Origin: Methylobacterium sp. Leaf108
GTDB taxonomy: Bacteria; Pseudomonadota; Alphaproteobacteria; Rhizobiales; Beijerinckiaceae
Assembly (NCBI RefSeq): GCF_001423265.1
Contig: NZ_LMND01000004.1
Span: 1 to 64,000 of the forward strand
Reading direction: 5' to 3'
DNA length: 64,000 nucleotides
The notes beneath the pieces are model-generated. The model saw nothing but the letters and a program-made list of their open reading frames with translations, had not been told where the DNA came from and searched no databases. The translations under genes and the position numbers were made by a program. Positions 16,360 through 25,420 of the stretch are shown here, in pieces (the first letter of the stretch is position 1; the number at the start of each line of letters is the position of its first letter).

Positions 16360-17900
16360 ACCTCGATGGCATGCGGCGCCATGCGCCCTTGGACGTGGTC
16401 GATGCCGTCGTCGTCGGCACCGGAGCCGGCGGCGCGCCGCTCCTGGCGAGGCTGGCCGCGGCGGGCCTCAAGGTCGTCGCCCTGGAGGCGGGGCCGAACT
16501 TCGACCCCAAGACCTTCGCCTTCGACGAGACGCTGGCCGACGAGATCTACTGGACGAAGGAACGTCTGAGCGGCGGCGCCACGCCCGAGGCGTTCGGGGC
16601 CAACAACAGCGGCACCGGTGTCGGCGGCTCCACCCTGCACTGGGGTGCCTTCGTGCCGCGGGCCGACCGGCGCGACCTCAAGCTCCGGTCCGAGAGCGGA
16701 CAGGGTGCCGACTGGCCCCTCGACTACGACGACCTGCTGCCGTTCTACGAACGGGTGGAGGCCTTCATCGGCGTCTCGGGGGCGCAGGCCTATCCGTGGG
16801 ACGCGAGCCGGCGCTACCCGCTGCCGCCGGTGGCGCGCAACGCCTCGGCCGAGATCATGGCCGCGGCCTGCGCGCGGCTCGGCGTGCGCGCCACCGACGC
16901 GCCCGCGGCGGTGGTCTCGCGGGCCTTCGCGGCCGCCGGCGCCGACGAGCGGCCGGGCTGCATCGGCTGCGGCTACTGCCACCAGGGCTGCCGCACCGGC
17001 GCCAAGACCAGCATGGACGTCACCTACCTGCCCCTGGCGGTGGCCCACGGCGCCGAGATCCGGCCCGATTGCACGGTCCACGGGATCGAGCGCGACCGGG
17101 ACGGCCGGGTCGTGGCGGTGGTCTACCGGCACGAGGGACGGGACGTGCGCCAGGCCTGCGCCGCCCTGTTCCTCTGCGCCGGCGCGGTGGAGACGCCCCG
17201 CCTCCTCCTGCATCTCGACCTCGCCAACGGCAGCGGGCAGGTCGGGCGCAACTACATGGGCCATGTGGCCACCCAGGTGTGGGGGACGTTCGCGGCCGAG
17301 ACCCGGCCCAACAAGGGCTACCCCTCCTCCCTCATCACCGAGGACATGGTGCGTCCGGACGACGCCGACTTCGTCGGCGGCTACCTCGTCCAGAGCCTCG
17401 GCGTGGTGCCGCTGACCTTCGCCAATTCGGTGGCGCGCGGGCGCGGCCTGTGGGGACGCGACCTCGTCGACTACCTCGCCCGCTACAACCACGTCGCCGG
17501 GCTCGGCATCAACGGCGAGACCCTGCCTTCCGAGCAGAACCGCCTCACCCTCGGCGACGAGACCGACGACCTCGGGATGCGCAAGGCGCGCATCGACTTC
17601 GGCTACGGCGCGAACGAGGAGCGCCTCGACGCCCATGCCACCCGGTTCATGACCCGCCTGTGGCAGGAGGCGGGGGCGCAGGACATCTGGGCGCTCAAGC
17701 GGGTCGCCCATACCCTCGGCACCTGCCGGATGGGCCACGACGGGAAGACCGCCGTGGTCGATCCCTTCGGGCGCAGCTTCGAGGTCCCCAACCTGTGGAT
17801 CTGCGACGGCTCGACCTTCCCGAGTTCGCTCGCCGCCAACCCGGCCCTGACCATCATGGCCCTCAGCCTGCGCAGCGCCGAGCGGTTCCTCGGCCGATGA
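16356..17900 (+). CDS. GMC-family FAD oxidoreductase (gluconate/alcohol dehydrogenase-like large subunit)
   Basis: 514 residues. The FAD dinucleotide fold [17 protein letters not shown] is near residue 21. Cys-rich [14 protein letters not shown] (~205) is typical of bacterial gluconate 2-dehydrogenase-type large subunits. The active-site His lies in HTLGTCRMG and the Asn in NPALTIMA near the end. It oxidises a hydroxyl of a sugar, sugar acid or alcohol. A strong GGGGAGGAG ribosome site precedes the ATG, which overlaps the fusion gene upstream. No cytochrome c subunit is encoded nearby, and the next gene is a catalase-family protein, so oxygen rather than cytochrome could be the acceptor; that is inference. 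Confidence 0.88.
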   Translation: MNLDGMRRHAPLDVVDAVVVGTGAGGAPLLARLAAAGLKVVALEAGPNFDPKTFAFDETLADEIYWTKERLSGGATPEAFGANNSGTGVGGSTLHWGAFVPRADRRDLKLRSESGQGADWPLDYDDLLPFYERVEAFIGVSGAQAYPWDASRRYPLPPVARNASAEIMAAACARLGVRATDAPAAVVSRAFAAAGADERPGCIGCGYCHQGCRTGAKTSMDVTYLPLAVAHGAEIRPDCTVHGIERDRDGRVVAVVYRHEGRDVRQACAALFLCAGAVETPRLLLHLDLANGSGQVGRNYMGHVATQVWGTFAAETRPNKGYPSSLITEDMVRPDDADFVGGYLVQSLGVVPLTFANSVARGRGLWGRDLVDYLARYNHVAGLGINGETLPSEQNRLTLGDETDDLGMRKARIDFGYGANEERLDAHATRFMTRLWQEAGAQDIWALKRVAHTLGTCRMGHDGKTAVVDPFGRSFEVPNLWICDGSTFPSSLAANPALTIMALSLRSAERFLGR

Positions 17901-17996
17901 GGGCCGCCGACGGGCTCGGAACGTCCGCCCGGACAGGGCGGTTGACCCCTCGATAAGGTCGCTGCCGCGCGGGCGGCCGTCGCACCGGAGAGGCCG

Positions 17997-19091
17997 ATGC
18001 CGCTGCACGATCCCATCCCCTACGACGACGATGCCGAGCGCCCCGATCCGGGCGAGGCGGCCGTCCATGAGGAGATGATCGCCACCTTCGCGACGATCCA
18101 GGAGACGACGTCCGGCCACTACGGCCACGCGGTGCGCGGGGTCCATGCCAAGAGCCATGGGCTCCTGAAGGGCCGCCTCGAGGTCCGCGAGGGGCTGGCC
18201 CCGGCCCTGGCGCAGGGGCTGGTCGCGACCCCCGGCTCCTACGAGGTGGCGCTGCGGCTCTCCACCAACCCAGGCGACATCCTCGACGACAGCGTCTCGA
18301 CGCCGCGCGGCCTCGCCGTCAAGGTCGTGGGCGTGGAGGGCGCACGGCTGCCCGACTCTCCCGGCACGAGCCAGGATTTCGTGCTGGCCAACGCCCCCGC
18401 GTTCGTGGCGCCGGACGCCAAGGCCTTCCTCGGGAGCCTCAAGCTCCTGGCCGCCACCACGGACACGCCGCAGATCTTCAAGAAGGCGTTCTCCGCGACG
18501 CTGCGCGGGATCGAGGGCGTGATCGAGAGCCTCGGGGGCAAGAGTCCGACCCTGATCGCCCTGGGTGGCCACCCCGAGACCCATCTCCTCGGCGAGACCT
18601 TCTACAGCCAGGTGCCGCTGCGATGGGGCGACTACGTCGCCAAGGTGGCGGTGGCGCCGGTGTCGCCGGAGCTGACCGCGCTCACCGGCGCGGCCCTCAA
18701 CGTCAACGGCAAGCCCAACGGCCTGCGCGAGGCGGTCCTCGCCTACTTCTCGGCTCACGAGGCGGTGTGGGAGCTACGGGTGCAGCTGCGCACGAACGCG
18801 CGGACCATGCCGATCGAGGACGCCTCGGTGCCGTGGCCTGAGCACGAGAGCCCCTATGTCGCGGTGGCCACGATCACGGTGCCGCGCCAGTCCTCCTGGG
18901 ACGAGGGGCGGATCAAGGCGATCGACGACGGCTTCGCCTTCAGTCCCTGGAACGGGCTCGCTGCACACCGGCCGCTCGGCTCGATCATGCGGGCGCGCCG
19001 CGCCGCCTATCCGCGCTCGGCCGACTTCCGCGCGACCCGCAACGGCTGCCCCATCCACGACCCGCGCGACCTGTCGGGGATCAGGGGCTAG
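17997..19091 (+). CDS. catalase-family heme protein (y4iL/SrpA-like)
   Basis: 364 residues, smaller than classical catalases (~480). It shows the family pattern of y4iL-like proteins: RGVHAKSHGLLKG near residue 47, LRLSTNPGD, TPRGLAVKV, SQDFVLANAP and the C-terminal PWNGLAAHRPLGSIMRARRAAYPRS. Such proteins bind heme and may degrade peroxide or act as peroxygenases. A GGAGAGG ribosome site precedes the ATG. There is no signal peptide. It sits 96 bases after the GMC oxidoreductase and before three exported propellers, suggesting peroxide handling for that oxidation. Confidence 0.85.
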   Translation: MPLHDPIPYDDDAERPDPGEAAVHEEMIATFATIQETTSGHYGHAVRGVHAKSHGLLKGRLEVREGLAPALAQGLVATPGSYEVALRLSTNPGDILDDSVSTPRGLAVKVVGVEGARLPDSPGTSQDFVLANAPAFVAPDAKAFLGSLKLLAATTDTPQIFKKAFSATLRGIEGVIESLGGKSPTLIALGGHPETHLLGETFYSQVPLRWGDYVAKVAVAPVSPELTALTGAALNVNGKPNGLREAVLAYFSAHEAVWELRVQLRTNARTMPIEDASVPWPEHESPYVAVATITVPRQSSWDEGRIKAIDDGFAFSPWNGLAAHRPLGSIMRARRAAYPRSADFRATRNGCPIHDPRDLSGIRG

Positions 19092-19229
19092 CGGGGCGAT
19101 CGTGGCCGGATGAACCTCCTCGACCCCCCTGACCCCTCGTCGATCTGCCGCGGTCGCCCGAGACCCGCGTCGGTCGCCGGTGGGCCATTCCCGACACCGA
19201 CGGACCACGTCGCCATGAGACGAGACCCG

Positions 19230-20441
19230 ATGGAACAAGCGCTTATGATGAACCCGATCCGCCGCGTGCGCCCTCTCGCACTTCTCGTCGCCACGACGAT
19301 GCTGGCCGCCCTTCCCGCCATGGCCCAGGCGCCGTCCGGAACCGGGCCGGTGCTGACCAAGGTCGCGAGCTTCGAACATCAGGTCACCGGCGTCACCGTC
19401 TCGCCGGAGGGGCGCATCTTCGTGAATTTCCCGCGCTGGACCGAGGACAGCGCGGTCTCGGTCGCGGAGGTGAAGGACGGCAGGCTCGTCCCCTTCCCCG
19501 ACGAGGGCTGGAACGGCTGGCGCAACGCGCGCAGGGACGAGGTCTCGGCCGGCGACCACTGGGTCTGCGTCCAGAGCGTCGTCGCCGACCGCCAGGGCAA
19601 CCTCTGGGTGCTCGATCCGGCCGCCCCCGCCATGGGCGCCATCGTCAAGGGCGGCCCTAAGCTCGTGGCGATCGACCTGAAGACCAACACGCCCACCCGC
19701 ACCATCGCCTTCGACGAGACCGTGGCACCGCAGGGGTCCTACCTCAACGACGTCCGCTTCTCGCCCGACGGCAGGACCGCCTATCTGACCGATTCCGGGG
19801 CCAGGGGCGCCCTGATCGTCCTCGACGTCGAGAGCGGCAAGGCCCGACGCGTGCTCGACGGCCATCCGAGCACGCAGGCCGATCCGGCCGTGACGGTGAC
19901 CTACGACGGTAGGCCCCTGCGCCGCCCCGACGGCCGCGGGGTCGAATTCGCCGCCGACGGGATCGCACTGTCGGCCGACGGCAAGACGCTGTACTGGCAG
20001 GCGATCAAGGGCCGGACGCTGTATTCCATTCCCACCGAGGCCCTGGCCGGCGGCCTCGCCACGGCGCTGCTGCCGACGGCGCTCGCCGGCGATCCGGCCT
20101 CCAAGATCGAGCGGGTCGGCGACAACGGGCCGGCCGACGGGCTCATCGTGTCGCGGCGCGACGGACGCCTCTACGTGACCTCGCCGCAGGACGACGCCAT
20201 CAAGGTCCGCGACCTGTCGGCCAAGGATTCGCCCCTCGCGACCCTGATCCAGGACAAACGCCTGCGCTGGCCCGACACCTTCGGCGAGGGTCCGGACGGG
20301 ACGCTCTACGTCACCACCTCGCGCATCCAGGATTCGGCCTTCTACAAGCCCGACGCTCCGGCCGCCCTCCCCACCGACCTGTGGAGCTTCAAGCCGAACG
20401 CGGCCGAGGCCACCGGGTCGGCCGTGCCGCCCGCCCGCTGA
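19230..20441 (+). CDS. exported major-royal-jelly/yellow-family beta-propeller
   Basis: 403 residues from ATG 19230 (alternatives at 19245 and 19248). A Sec signal peptide is visible (RRVRPLALLVATTMLAALPAMAQA). The rest matches the MRJP/yellow-like six-bladed propeller: NFPRW early, WVLDP, YLNDVRFSPDGRTAYLTDSG, and a late RWPDTFGEGPDGTLYVTTS. Bacterial members are poorly characterised; the fold is related to SMP-30 lactonases. It begins a run of three propellers on one strand with short gaps (24 and 26 bp), probably one operon. The catalytic role and ligand are unknown. Confidence 0.87.
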   Translation: MEQALMMNPIRRVRPLALLVATTMLAALPAMAQAPSGTGPVLTKVASFEHQVTGVTVSPEGRIFVNFPRWTEDSAVSVAEVKDGRLVPFPDEGWNGWRNARRDEVSAGDHWVCVQSVVADRQGNLWVLDPAAPAMGAIVKGGPKLVAIDLKTNTPTRTIAFDETVAPQGSYLNDVRFSPDGRTAYLTDSGARGALIVLDVESGKARRVLDGHPSTQADPAVTVTYDGRPLRRPDGRGVEFAADGIALSADGKTLYWQAIKGRTLYSIPTEALAGGLATALLPTALAGDPASKIERVGDNGPADGLIVSRRDGRLYVTSPQDDAIKVRDLSAKDSPLATLIQDKRLRWPDTFGEGPDGTLYVTTSRIQDSAFYKPDAPAALPTDLWSFKPNAAEATGSAVPPAR

Positions 20442-20465
20442 ACCGCCCGGACGCGAGACGGAACG

Positions 20466-21434
20466 ATGATGTCACGACGCGACGTCCTAGCGGCCGCCGC
20501 GGCGGGGCTGACGACCGCTCCGGTCACCGCCGGCCCGATCCTGCGCGCAGACGACCCCGGCTTCTCGGCGGTGGTCGATCCCGGCGCGCAGCTACGGACA
20601 CTCTATGCCGGTGGGCGCTGGTGCGAGGGGCCGTGCTTCGCCCCGGCGTTGGGCGGCCTCGTGTTCAGCGACGTACGCTCCAACCGGATGCTCGTGCTGG
20701 GCGAGGACGGCGAGGCGCGAACGTTCCGTGATCCGTCGAACAACGCCAACGGCAACACCCTCGACGCGCAGGGGCGCCTCGTCACCTGCGAGCACCGCGG
20801 GCGCCGGGTGGTGCGGCGCGAGGCGGACGGCGGCCTGACGGTGCTGGCCGATTCCTACGCCGGCAAATCGCTGAACTCGCCCAACGACGCGGCCCTCGGC
20901 CCGGACGGGGCGATCTGGTTCACCGACCCGATCTACGGCATCACCGTGCCGGACGAGGGCATCATGGCCGAGCCGGCCCAGTCCGCGCGGCGGGTCTACC
21001 GGATCGCGCCCTCGGGCGGGATCGCGGCGATGACCGAGGCCCTCGACCAGCCCAACGGCATCGCCTTCTCACCCGACGGCCGCACCCTCTACGTGAGCGA
21101 CACCGGCGCCGCCCTCAAGAACCCCGAGGGTGCCCGGGCGATCTACGCCTTCGCCGTGACGGCCGGTCCTTTGCCGGCGCCACGGGTGTTCGCCACCCTG
21201 GAGGCGGGCGTGGCCGACGGGCTCGCCGTCGACGAGGCGGGCCGGGTCTATGCCGCCTGCGTCGACGGCGTGCGGGTGTTCGGGTCCAGCGGCGCCCCGC
21301 TCGGGCGCATCGCCACCGCGACGGCGGCGGCCAACGTCGCCTTCGGCGGGCCGGACGGACGCCGCCTGTTCGTCTGCGCCGGCCCGGCCGTCCACGCGAT
21401 CGACCTCCAGGTCCGCGGCGCCCGCTTCGCCTGA
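20466..21434 (+). CDS. SMP-30/gluconolactonase-family exported hydrolase
   Basis: 322 residues. A twin-arginine-like leader (MSRRDVLAAAAAG, then APVTAGP) suggests Tat export. The propeller carries SMP-30 hallmarks: CEGPCFAP with the first metal Glu, NNANGNTLD, NSPNDAALGPDGAIWFTDP (metal Asn), LDQPNGIAFSPDGRTLYVSDTG (metal Asn/Asp). It would open sugar lactones to aldonic acids in the periplasm, using a divalent metal. The GMC oxidoreductase upstream could produce such lactones. It lies 24 bases after the first MRJP gene. Confidence 0.9.
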   Translation: MMSRRDVLAAAAAGLTTAPVTAGPILRADDPGFSAVVDPGAQLRTLYAGGRWCEGPCFAPALGGLVFSDVRSNRMLVLGEDGEARTFRDPSNNANGNTLDAQGRLVTCEHRGRRVVRREADGGLTVLADSYAGKSLNSPNDAALGPDGAIWFTDPIYGITVPDEGIMAEPAQSARRVYRIAPSGGIAAMTEALDQPNGIAFSPDGRTLYVSDTGAALKNPEGARAIYAFAVTAGPLPAPRVFATLEAGVADGLAVDEAGRVYAACVDGVRVFGSSGAPLGRIATATAAANVAFGGPDGRRLFVCAGPAVHAIDLQVRGARFA

Positions 21435-21460
21435 TTTTCGCCCTCTCGACCGGAGCCCGC

Positions 21461-22639
21461 ATGACCCTCGACCGCCGCCACCTGATGACCGCGACCGGAG
21501 CCGCCGCGCTGGCCCTGACCACGCCGGCGGCGAGCCGGGACGGGGCCGCTCCCGGGGACGGCGTGGCGCGTGATCGCACGCGAGGACCGATGGAGCTCGC
21601 CCGGGTCGCCCATGCCCCGTCGAACCCCACCGGGCTCGCCATTTCGCGGGGCGGCCGGTTCTTCGTCATGATGCCCCGCTTCGAGGCCGCGGTCCCCTTC
21701 ACCCTGGGCGAGGTGATGCCCGACGGGCAGGTCCGGCCGTTCCCGGACCTCGCCACCAACGCCATCGATCCGGCACAGCCGCAGGCCCGGCTGTTCCACG
21801 TGCCCAACGGCGTGTTCGACGACGAGGACCACCTCTGGGTGCTCGATGCCGGCCTGCCGGACGGCGCGGGGCCGCCGGTGCCGGGGGGGCCCAAGCTCGT
21901 GCGGATCGACATCGCGGCGGCCGCGATCCGCCGGGTGGTCCCCCTCGAGGCGGGCGTCGTGCCGACCTCCTCCCTCAACGACCTGCGCCTCGACATCGGC
22001 CCCGGCCGGGCGCTCGCCTACGTCACCGACCAGGGCCAGGACGGCGAGGGGGCGATCCTCGCCGTGGACCTCGCCGACGGCCGGGTGGTGCGGCGCCTGG
22101 CCGGCCACGCCAGCACCCGGTCGCAGAAGGGTCTCCTCAAGCTCGTGGAGGGCGAGGCGGTGATGCAGCGCAAGGGCGAGGGCCCGCCCCGCCCCGTCCA
22201 GGGCGGCGCCAACGGCATCGCGCTGAGCGCCGACCGCAAGCGCCTGTACTACGCGCCCCTGATGGGCCGGCGGCTGTATGCGGTGGACACCGCCTCCCTC
22301 CTCGACCGCCAAGCCTCCGACGCCGCGGTGGCGGCCGGCGTCGAGGACCTCGGCGAGAAGGGCATGACCGGCGGCCTCGCCACCGACGCGCGGGACCGGG
22401 TCTACCTCGCCCTGCAGGAGCACAACGCCGTGGGGCGGCGCGACCCCGACGGCACGGTCTCGATCCTGGCCACCGACCCGCGCCTGATCTGGGCCGACAC
22501 CTTCGCGATCACCGCCGACCGCTGGCTCTACATCACCGCGGCCCAGGTCAACCGCCGCCCCGAGTACAACCGCGGCCAGGACCGGCGGGTGACGCCCTAC
22601 GCGATCCTGCGGATGCGAATCGACGCCGACCCGGCCTGA
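21461..22639 (+). CDS. second MRJP/yellow-family beta-propeller, Tat-type leader
   Basis: 392 residues. The N-terminus (DRRHLMTATGAAALALTTPAAS) looks like a Tat signal. Family motifs include NPTGLAISRGGRFFVMMPRF, LWVLDAG, SLNDLRLD, and late LIWADTFAITADRWLYIT. It is only loosely similar to the first MRJP gene (19230-20441), so the two are not a recent duplication. It follows the SMP-30 gene by 26 bases. Function is unknown; co-location with an SMP-30 enzyme suggests work on the same lactone or a quinone-type substrate. Confidence 0.85.
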   Translation: MTLDRRHLMTATGAAALALTTPAASRDGAAPGDGVARDRTRGPMELARVAHAPSNPTGLAISRGGRFFVMMPRFEAAVPFTLGEVMPDGQVRPFPDLATNAIDPAQPQARLFHVPNGVFDDEDHLWVLDAGLPDGAGPPVPGGPKLVRIDIAAAAIRRVVPLEAGVVPTSSLNDLRLDIGPGRALAYVTDQGQDGEGAILAVDLADGRVVRRLAGHASTRSQKGLLKLVEGEAVMQRKGEGPPRPVQGGANGIALSADRKRLYYAPLMGRRLYAVDTASLLDRQASDAAVAAGVEDLGEKGMTGGLATDARDRVYLALQEHNAVGRRDPDGTVSILATDPRLIWADTFAITADRWLYITAAQVNRRPEYNRGQDRRVTPYAILRMRIDADPA

Positions 22640-22925
22640 CATCGGGCGGGGTGCGGCTCACCCCGTCACGGGACACGGCCGCTTTCCCGGAGCAGCGCCG
22701 CGCCGCGAGCCGATCCGCCGCAGGCGCAGGCCCCGGCCGACAGGTCACGCGACCCGCTATCGCGCGCCCTCCGGGCAACTTATGCTAATGCGGACCCGCG
22801 AACATCTGTCGTCTTCGCGCTCGACCGACAATCCGTCGCGCACGCCACGTCGTCCCGTACCCTTTCCTCTGTCGATCGTCTCTACCCAGGGTAGCCTGGC
22901 CGAGACAGGACCGCCGCCGGTGACC

Positions 22926-23651
22926 ATGATATCGCCCGAAGACCTCAAGCTCCTGGTCCGCAAGCTCTCGAGCATCGAACACATCTCCGATGCGGAGAAG
23001 CGGGCCGTCGAAACCCTGCCCTTCACCAAGCGGCGCCTCGACAGCGGCCACGACATCGTCCGCGAGAAGGACCGGCCGACCCAGTGCTGCCTGATCCTCG
23101 ACGGGTGGGCCTGCCGCTACAAGATCCTCACCGAGGGCAAGCGGCAGATCATGTCGTTCCACATCCCCGGCGACATCCCCGACCTGCAGAGCCTGCACCT
23201 GCGGGTGATGGACCACAACCTCGCAACGGTGACGCCCTGCACGGTGGCCTTCATCCCGCACGAGGCGGTCCTCGACATCACCCGCCGCTTCCCGGGCATC
23301 ACGGGCGCCCTGTGGCGCGACACCCTCGTCGACGCCTCGATCTTCCGCGAGTGGATGACCGGCCTCGGGCGCCGCTCGGCCAGCGGGCGCATCGCCCACC
23401 TGTTCTGCGAGATGTACGTCAAGCTGAACGCCCTCGGGCTGGCGGAGGGCTATCGCTGCGAATGGCCGATCACCCAGGTCGACATCGCCGATGCGCTGGG
23501 CCTCTCCAACGTCCACGTCAACCGCGTGCTGCAGGACCTTCGCAGCCAGAAGCTGATCGCGCTGGGCGGACGCACCCTGGTGATCGAGGATTGGCACGGC
23601 CTGACCGAGGCGGCGGAATTCGACCCGCTCTATCTCCACTTCGACGACTGA
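22926..23651 (+). CDS. Crp/Fnr-family transcriptional regulator
   Basis: 241 residues from ATG 22926 (MISPEDLKLL). An N-terminal cyclic-nucleotide-type beta-roll (~20-135) is followed by the dimer helix and a C-terminal winged helix with WPITQVDIADALGLSNVHVNRVLQDLR. There is no Fnr-type Cys cluster, so iron-sulfur oxygen sensing is unlikely. Alphaproteobacteria carry many such stress regulators. The longer open frame from 22782 adds 48 Ser/Arg/Pro-rich residues without domain support. It overlaps the convergent opgH 3' end by 22 bases. Confidence 0.88.
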   Translation: MISPEDLKLLVRKLSSIEHISDAEKRAVETLPFTKRRLDSGHDIVREKDRPTQCCLILDGWACRYKILTEGKRQIMSFHIPGDIPDLQSLHLRVMDHNLATVTPCTVAFIPHEAVLDITRRFPGITGALWRDTLVDASIFREWMTGLGRRSASGRIAHLFCEMYVKLNALGLAEGYRCEWPITQVDIADALGLSNVHVNRVLQDLRSQKLIALGGRTLVIEDWHGLTEAAEFDPLYLHFDD

Positions 23652-25420
23652 AGATCGGTCTCCCGCGCGATCTCTTCCGGGGTGGCGCAGAGGCCGAGGC
23701 GGACCATCGCCCGGCCGACGCCGGGCGAGGCGGTGGCCACCGCGAAGGGAATGCCGAGGAGGTAGCCCAGCGTCAGCGGCAGGCTCCAGACGAAGGCGGC
23801 GGGGCCGAGCGCGAGGAGCGCGAGGCCGAGGCCGAGCCCGAAGGCGAGGCAGGGCCACAGGCGGCGCAGGGCCGTCGTCCACCGCACCCCTTGCGCGTCG
23901 CGGTTCTGCCGGCCCCAGGCGTGCCGGGGACTGACGAGGCGCTGGCCCATGAACAGCGTGAGCCGGAAGCTGCTCACGGCCAGGAGCACGAAGGAGAACG
24001 CCAGTTCCAGGAGGGCACCGGCCGTCACCCGCGCCAGCCCGCCGTGGGCGCGGGTCGCGCGGCGGGACGTGAGCACGTCGAGGTAGCCGGCGAGCTTGGG
24101 CGCCATCGAGGCGGCCAGCCACGCCAGGTAGAGCCCCGCGGCCAGGGCCACGGGAAAGCCCTCCTCCACCTGCATCAGCTTGAAGGGCACCAGGACGAGG
24201 GCCAGGGTCAGTGCGGGCGCGGTCAGGAACATCATCACCGCCGCGGCGAGCTGGAACCGGCTGACCGGGTGCAGGCCCGGCATCCGCATCAGGCGCAGGT
24301 ACTGCAGGTTGCCGAAGCACCAGCGAACCTCGCGGTCGACGTGGTCGAACAGCGTCGGCGGGTTGTCCTCGAAGCTGCCGCCCTCCACCGGCAGCACCCG
24401 CACCTCGTAGCCGGCCCGGCGCATCAGCACCGCTTCGATCTGGTCGTGGGACAGGATCGGGCCGCCGAAGATCCCATCGGGCAGCACCGGCATGCGGCAG
24501 TGGCTGGCGAACGGGCGGATGCGCACCAGGGCGTTGTGCCCCCAGAACGGGCCGCAATCGCCCGTCCACCACGCCGACCCCATCGTGTAGGGGCGCATGC
24601 CCTGGCGCATCCCGAACTGGAAGATGCGGGCGAAGGGGCTGGCCGAGGGCGCCCCGACCACGAGGCTCTGGAGGATGCCGATGCCGGGGTACGCCTGCAT
24701 GATCCGCACGAGGCGCAGGATGCAGGCCCCGTCCATCAGGCTGTCGGCGTCCAGCGGCAGCATCAGGTCGCAGGTCCCGCCGTGGGCGCGGCAGAAATCC
24801 TGGAGGTTGCCGGCCTTGAAGCCGGTGTTGTGCGCCCGGCGCCGGTAGGCGATACGGTGACGCTCCGCGAGCGGGCTGCGGGCGCGCCAGTCGGCCACCG
24901 CCCGCTCCTCGGCCGCCGCCACCGACGGGTCGTCGCTGTCGCTGAGCACGTGATAGGCGAAGGCCCGGCCCCAGCCGGTGGCGTCGAGGCTGGCCTTGAC
25001 CCGCTCGAACCGCGCCAGCGCCCGGGCCGGGTCCTCATTGCGCAGGGTCATCACCACGGCGGTGGCGATGCGGATCGGCTCCTGGCCGGTGATCGCGAAG
25101 GGGGCGGCCGCCGCGAGGCCCTCCGCACCCCGGCGCATCAGCCAGAGGCCGATCGCCGCGTTCCAGAACCCCAGCACCGTCCAGGGCAGGGAGAGGGCGC
25201 AGCAGGCCAGCAGCGCCAGATCGACGAGGCTCCAGCCGCCCGCCCCGAGCACGACCGCCGTCAGCCCGAGGAGGACGAGGCTGCTCGCGAGGTTGAGGGC
25301 GAGCACCAGCATGCGGCGCCAGCGCAGGGTTTTGCGGGGTTGTAGGCCCGCGGGCGTCGTGAGAGGAGCGCCACCGTCCGCCTCCGTGCACCGGGGCTGC
25401 AAGGAGTCGACGTGAATCAT
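23630..25420 (-). CDS. opgH: glucans biosynthesis glucosyltransferase OpgH/MdoH-like
   Basis: 596 residues, shorter than E. coli OpgH (about 850) mainly at the N-terminus. A glycosyltransferase 2 domain (~110-360) is flanked by about seven membrane spans. Visible catalytic elements are DSDDPS, DADSL, GGSFEDNPPTL and VRWCFGNLQ. It polymerises UDP-glucose into osmoregulated periplasmic glucans. opgG is not in the window. The chosen start (25420) overlaps the divergent 25412 gene by nine bases; the next in-frame ATG (25312, just before the first span) would leave a normal promoter gap and may be the real start. Confidence 0.87.
   Translation of the reverse strand: MIHVDSLQPRCTEADGGAPLTTPAGLQPRKTLRWRRMLVLALNLASSLVLLGLTAVVLGAGGWSLVDLALLACCALSLPWTVLGFWNAAIGLWLMRRGAEGLAAAAPFAITGQEPIRIATAVVMTLRNEDPARALARFERVKASLDATGWGRAFAYHVLSDSDDPSVAAAEERAVADWRARSPLAERHRIAYRRRAHNTGFKAGNLQDFCRAHGGTCDLMLPLDADSLMDGACILRLVRIMQAYPGIGILQSLVVGAPSASPFARIFQFGMRQGMRPYTMGSAWWTGDCGPFWGHNALVRIRPFASHCRMPVLPDGIFGGPILSHDQIEAVLMRRAGYEVRVLPVEGGSFEDNPPTLFDHVDREVRWCFGNLQYLRLMRMPGLHPVSRFQLAAAVMMFLTAPALTLALVLVPFKLMQVEEGFPVALAAGLYLAWLAASMAPKLAGYLDVLTSRRATRAHGGLARVTAGALLELAFSFVLLAVSSFRLTLFMGQRLVSPRHAWGRQNRDAQGVRWTTALRRLWPCLAFGLGLGLALLALGPAAFVWSLPLTLGYLLGIPFAVATASPGVGRAMVRLGLCATPEEIARETDLQSSKWR

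Noticed and set aside
22785-24572. 595-codon minus-strand frame over the Crp gene
   Set aside because: Shadow of the Crp/Fnr and opgH genes; no motif of its own.
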